DNA from: Falsiruegeria litorea R37
Lineage (GTDB): Bacteria; Pseudomonadota; Alphaproteobacteria; Rhodobacterales; Rhodobacteraceae
DNA: 64,000 bases
Direction: 5' to 3'
Assembly: GCF_900172225.1 (NCBI RefSeq)
Contig: NZ_FWFO01000001.1
Span: forward strand, 1,364,001 to 1,428,000
In this document: positions 63,809 through 64,000 of the stretch, one piece after another
Position numbering within the stretch: the first letter of the stretch is position 1
Layout of the letters: each line of letters opens with the position of its first letter
Program-made: the position numbers and the translations under genes
Notes under the pieces: generated by a model
Seen by the model: only the letters and a program-made list of their open reading frames with translations
Told to the model about the DNA's origin: nothing
Database searches by the model: none

Positions 63809-64000
63809 TCAGCCCAACTCAAAGGTCGTCACACCAAAGATCCGGTCCACGGCAATGTCGGGTGCCGGGCCGGTGTACATGCGCGCAGTTTCAAAGACCG
63901 GCGTCAGGCCCATGTCGTGTGCAAGGGACATGGCTGCCTCGTTTTGTTCCGGCACATCCAGAAACACCTCACTGTCATGATGGGCTGCGGGTACTGAGGC
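63809..64000 (-). CDS. GNAT acetyltransferase, C-terminal part (cut by window edge)
   Basis: Only the last 63 residues lie in the window; the N-terminus is beyond base 64000. The visible end, DVPEQNEAAMSLAHDMGLTP, then FETARMYTGPAPDIAVDRIF and GVTTFELG, matches the C-terminal Acetyltransf_18-type domain found behind a GNAT domain. Stop codon at 63809-63811, four bases from the Lrp-domain gene stop (convergent). Substrate unknown. Confidence 0.8.
   Translation of the reverse strand, partial: ASVPAAHHDSEVFLDVPEQNEAAMSLAHDMGLTPVFETARMYTGPAPDIAVDRIFGVTTFELG

Overview
The window reads as a chromosomal segment of a marine alphaproteobacterium of the Rhodobacteraceae, Roseobacter group (Ruegeria-like). 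The inference rests on high GC, gene content (choline-sulfate/choline/betaine use, propionyl-CoA carboxylase with an ScfR/PccR-type regulator, a DMSP-demethylation-like acyl-CoA module, a his cluster broken up by small secreted proteins) and the style of the proteins. No rRNA, CRISPR array, prophage, transposase or integrase was seen. One tRNA gene (Tyr) is present. Only the two genes at the window edges are cut, and no frameshifted gene was found.

Layout. 1-2.6 kb: choline sulfatase (3' part) and choline dehydrogenase. 2.6-6.6 kb: secreted nuclease, a DUF465 protein, fatty-acid desaturase, the ScfR/PccR regulator and a YciI protein. 6.6-20.5 kb: a LysR regulator, an MFS exporter, then the propionate/methylmalonyl-CoA region: pccB, five small genes (one a 45-residue lipoprotein), a DcaP-like porin, a small lipoprotein, pccA, a DUF4174 protein, a sulfotransferase-like protein and methylmalonyl-CoA mutase. 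TTTGCAAA boxes lie in front of both the regulator gene and pccB. 20.6-23.9 kb: small-enzyme genes (VOC, GNAT, TerB-DnaJ, endonuclease/phosphatase). 23.9-24.1 kb: a compact, highly folded non-coding element bounded by 14-bp inverted repeats. 24.1-29.4 kb: Ppx, HdaA, an AI-2E family permease and an SLC13/TrkA-C permease. 29.8-36.6 kb: an unknown membrane protein, a 2OG-Fe(II) oxygenase, prolyl-tRNA synthetase and lolCD. 36.7-40.6 kb: a DMT-type transporter, two c-type cytochromes, a metallopeptidase-like lipoprotein, a DNA glycosylase and a thioesterase. 40.8-47.1 kb: a betaine/proline ABC transporter with a fused double permease, an EamA exporter, NnrU and DUF2478.

47.3-48.8 kb holds a convergent, overlapping pair (GNAT-like protein and XRE regulator) that looks accessory. 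48.9-54.3 kb holds an AraC regulator divergent from an acyl-CoA dehydrogenase, crotonase and acyl-CoA synthetase operon resembling dmdC/D/B. 54.6-57.9 kb: tRNA-Tyr, rlmB, a zinc-ribbon protein that seems to start at ATT, a YHS protein, a CoA-binding protein and a lipoprotein. 57.9-63.4 kb: hisE, hisF, hisA, hisH and hisB on the minus strand, interleaved with small exported proteins. The window ends with an Lrp-type ligand-binding stand-alone protein and a truncated GNAT gene.

How the genes fit together: betC and betA make glycine betaine from choline sulfate, and the proXVW-type transporter imports betaine-like osmolytes. pccR, pccB, pccA and mcm convert propionyl-CoA to succinyl-CoA. The AraC-linked operon would feed acyl-CoA intermediates into the same central pool. 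The most noteworthy less-explained signals are the folded element at 23888-24088, the palindrome plus terminator hairpin directly before pccA, the ATT start, the switch-like hairpins at 56696-56794, stacked palindromes before the porin, and the GNAT-like/XRE pair. I found no clear wholly new multi-gene system; the pair is the nearest candidate.
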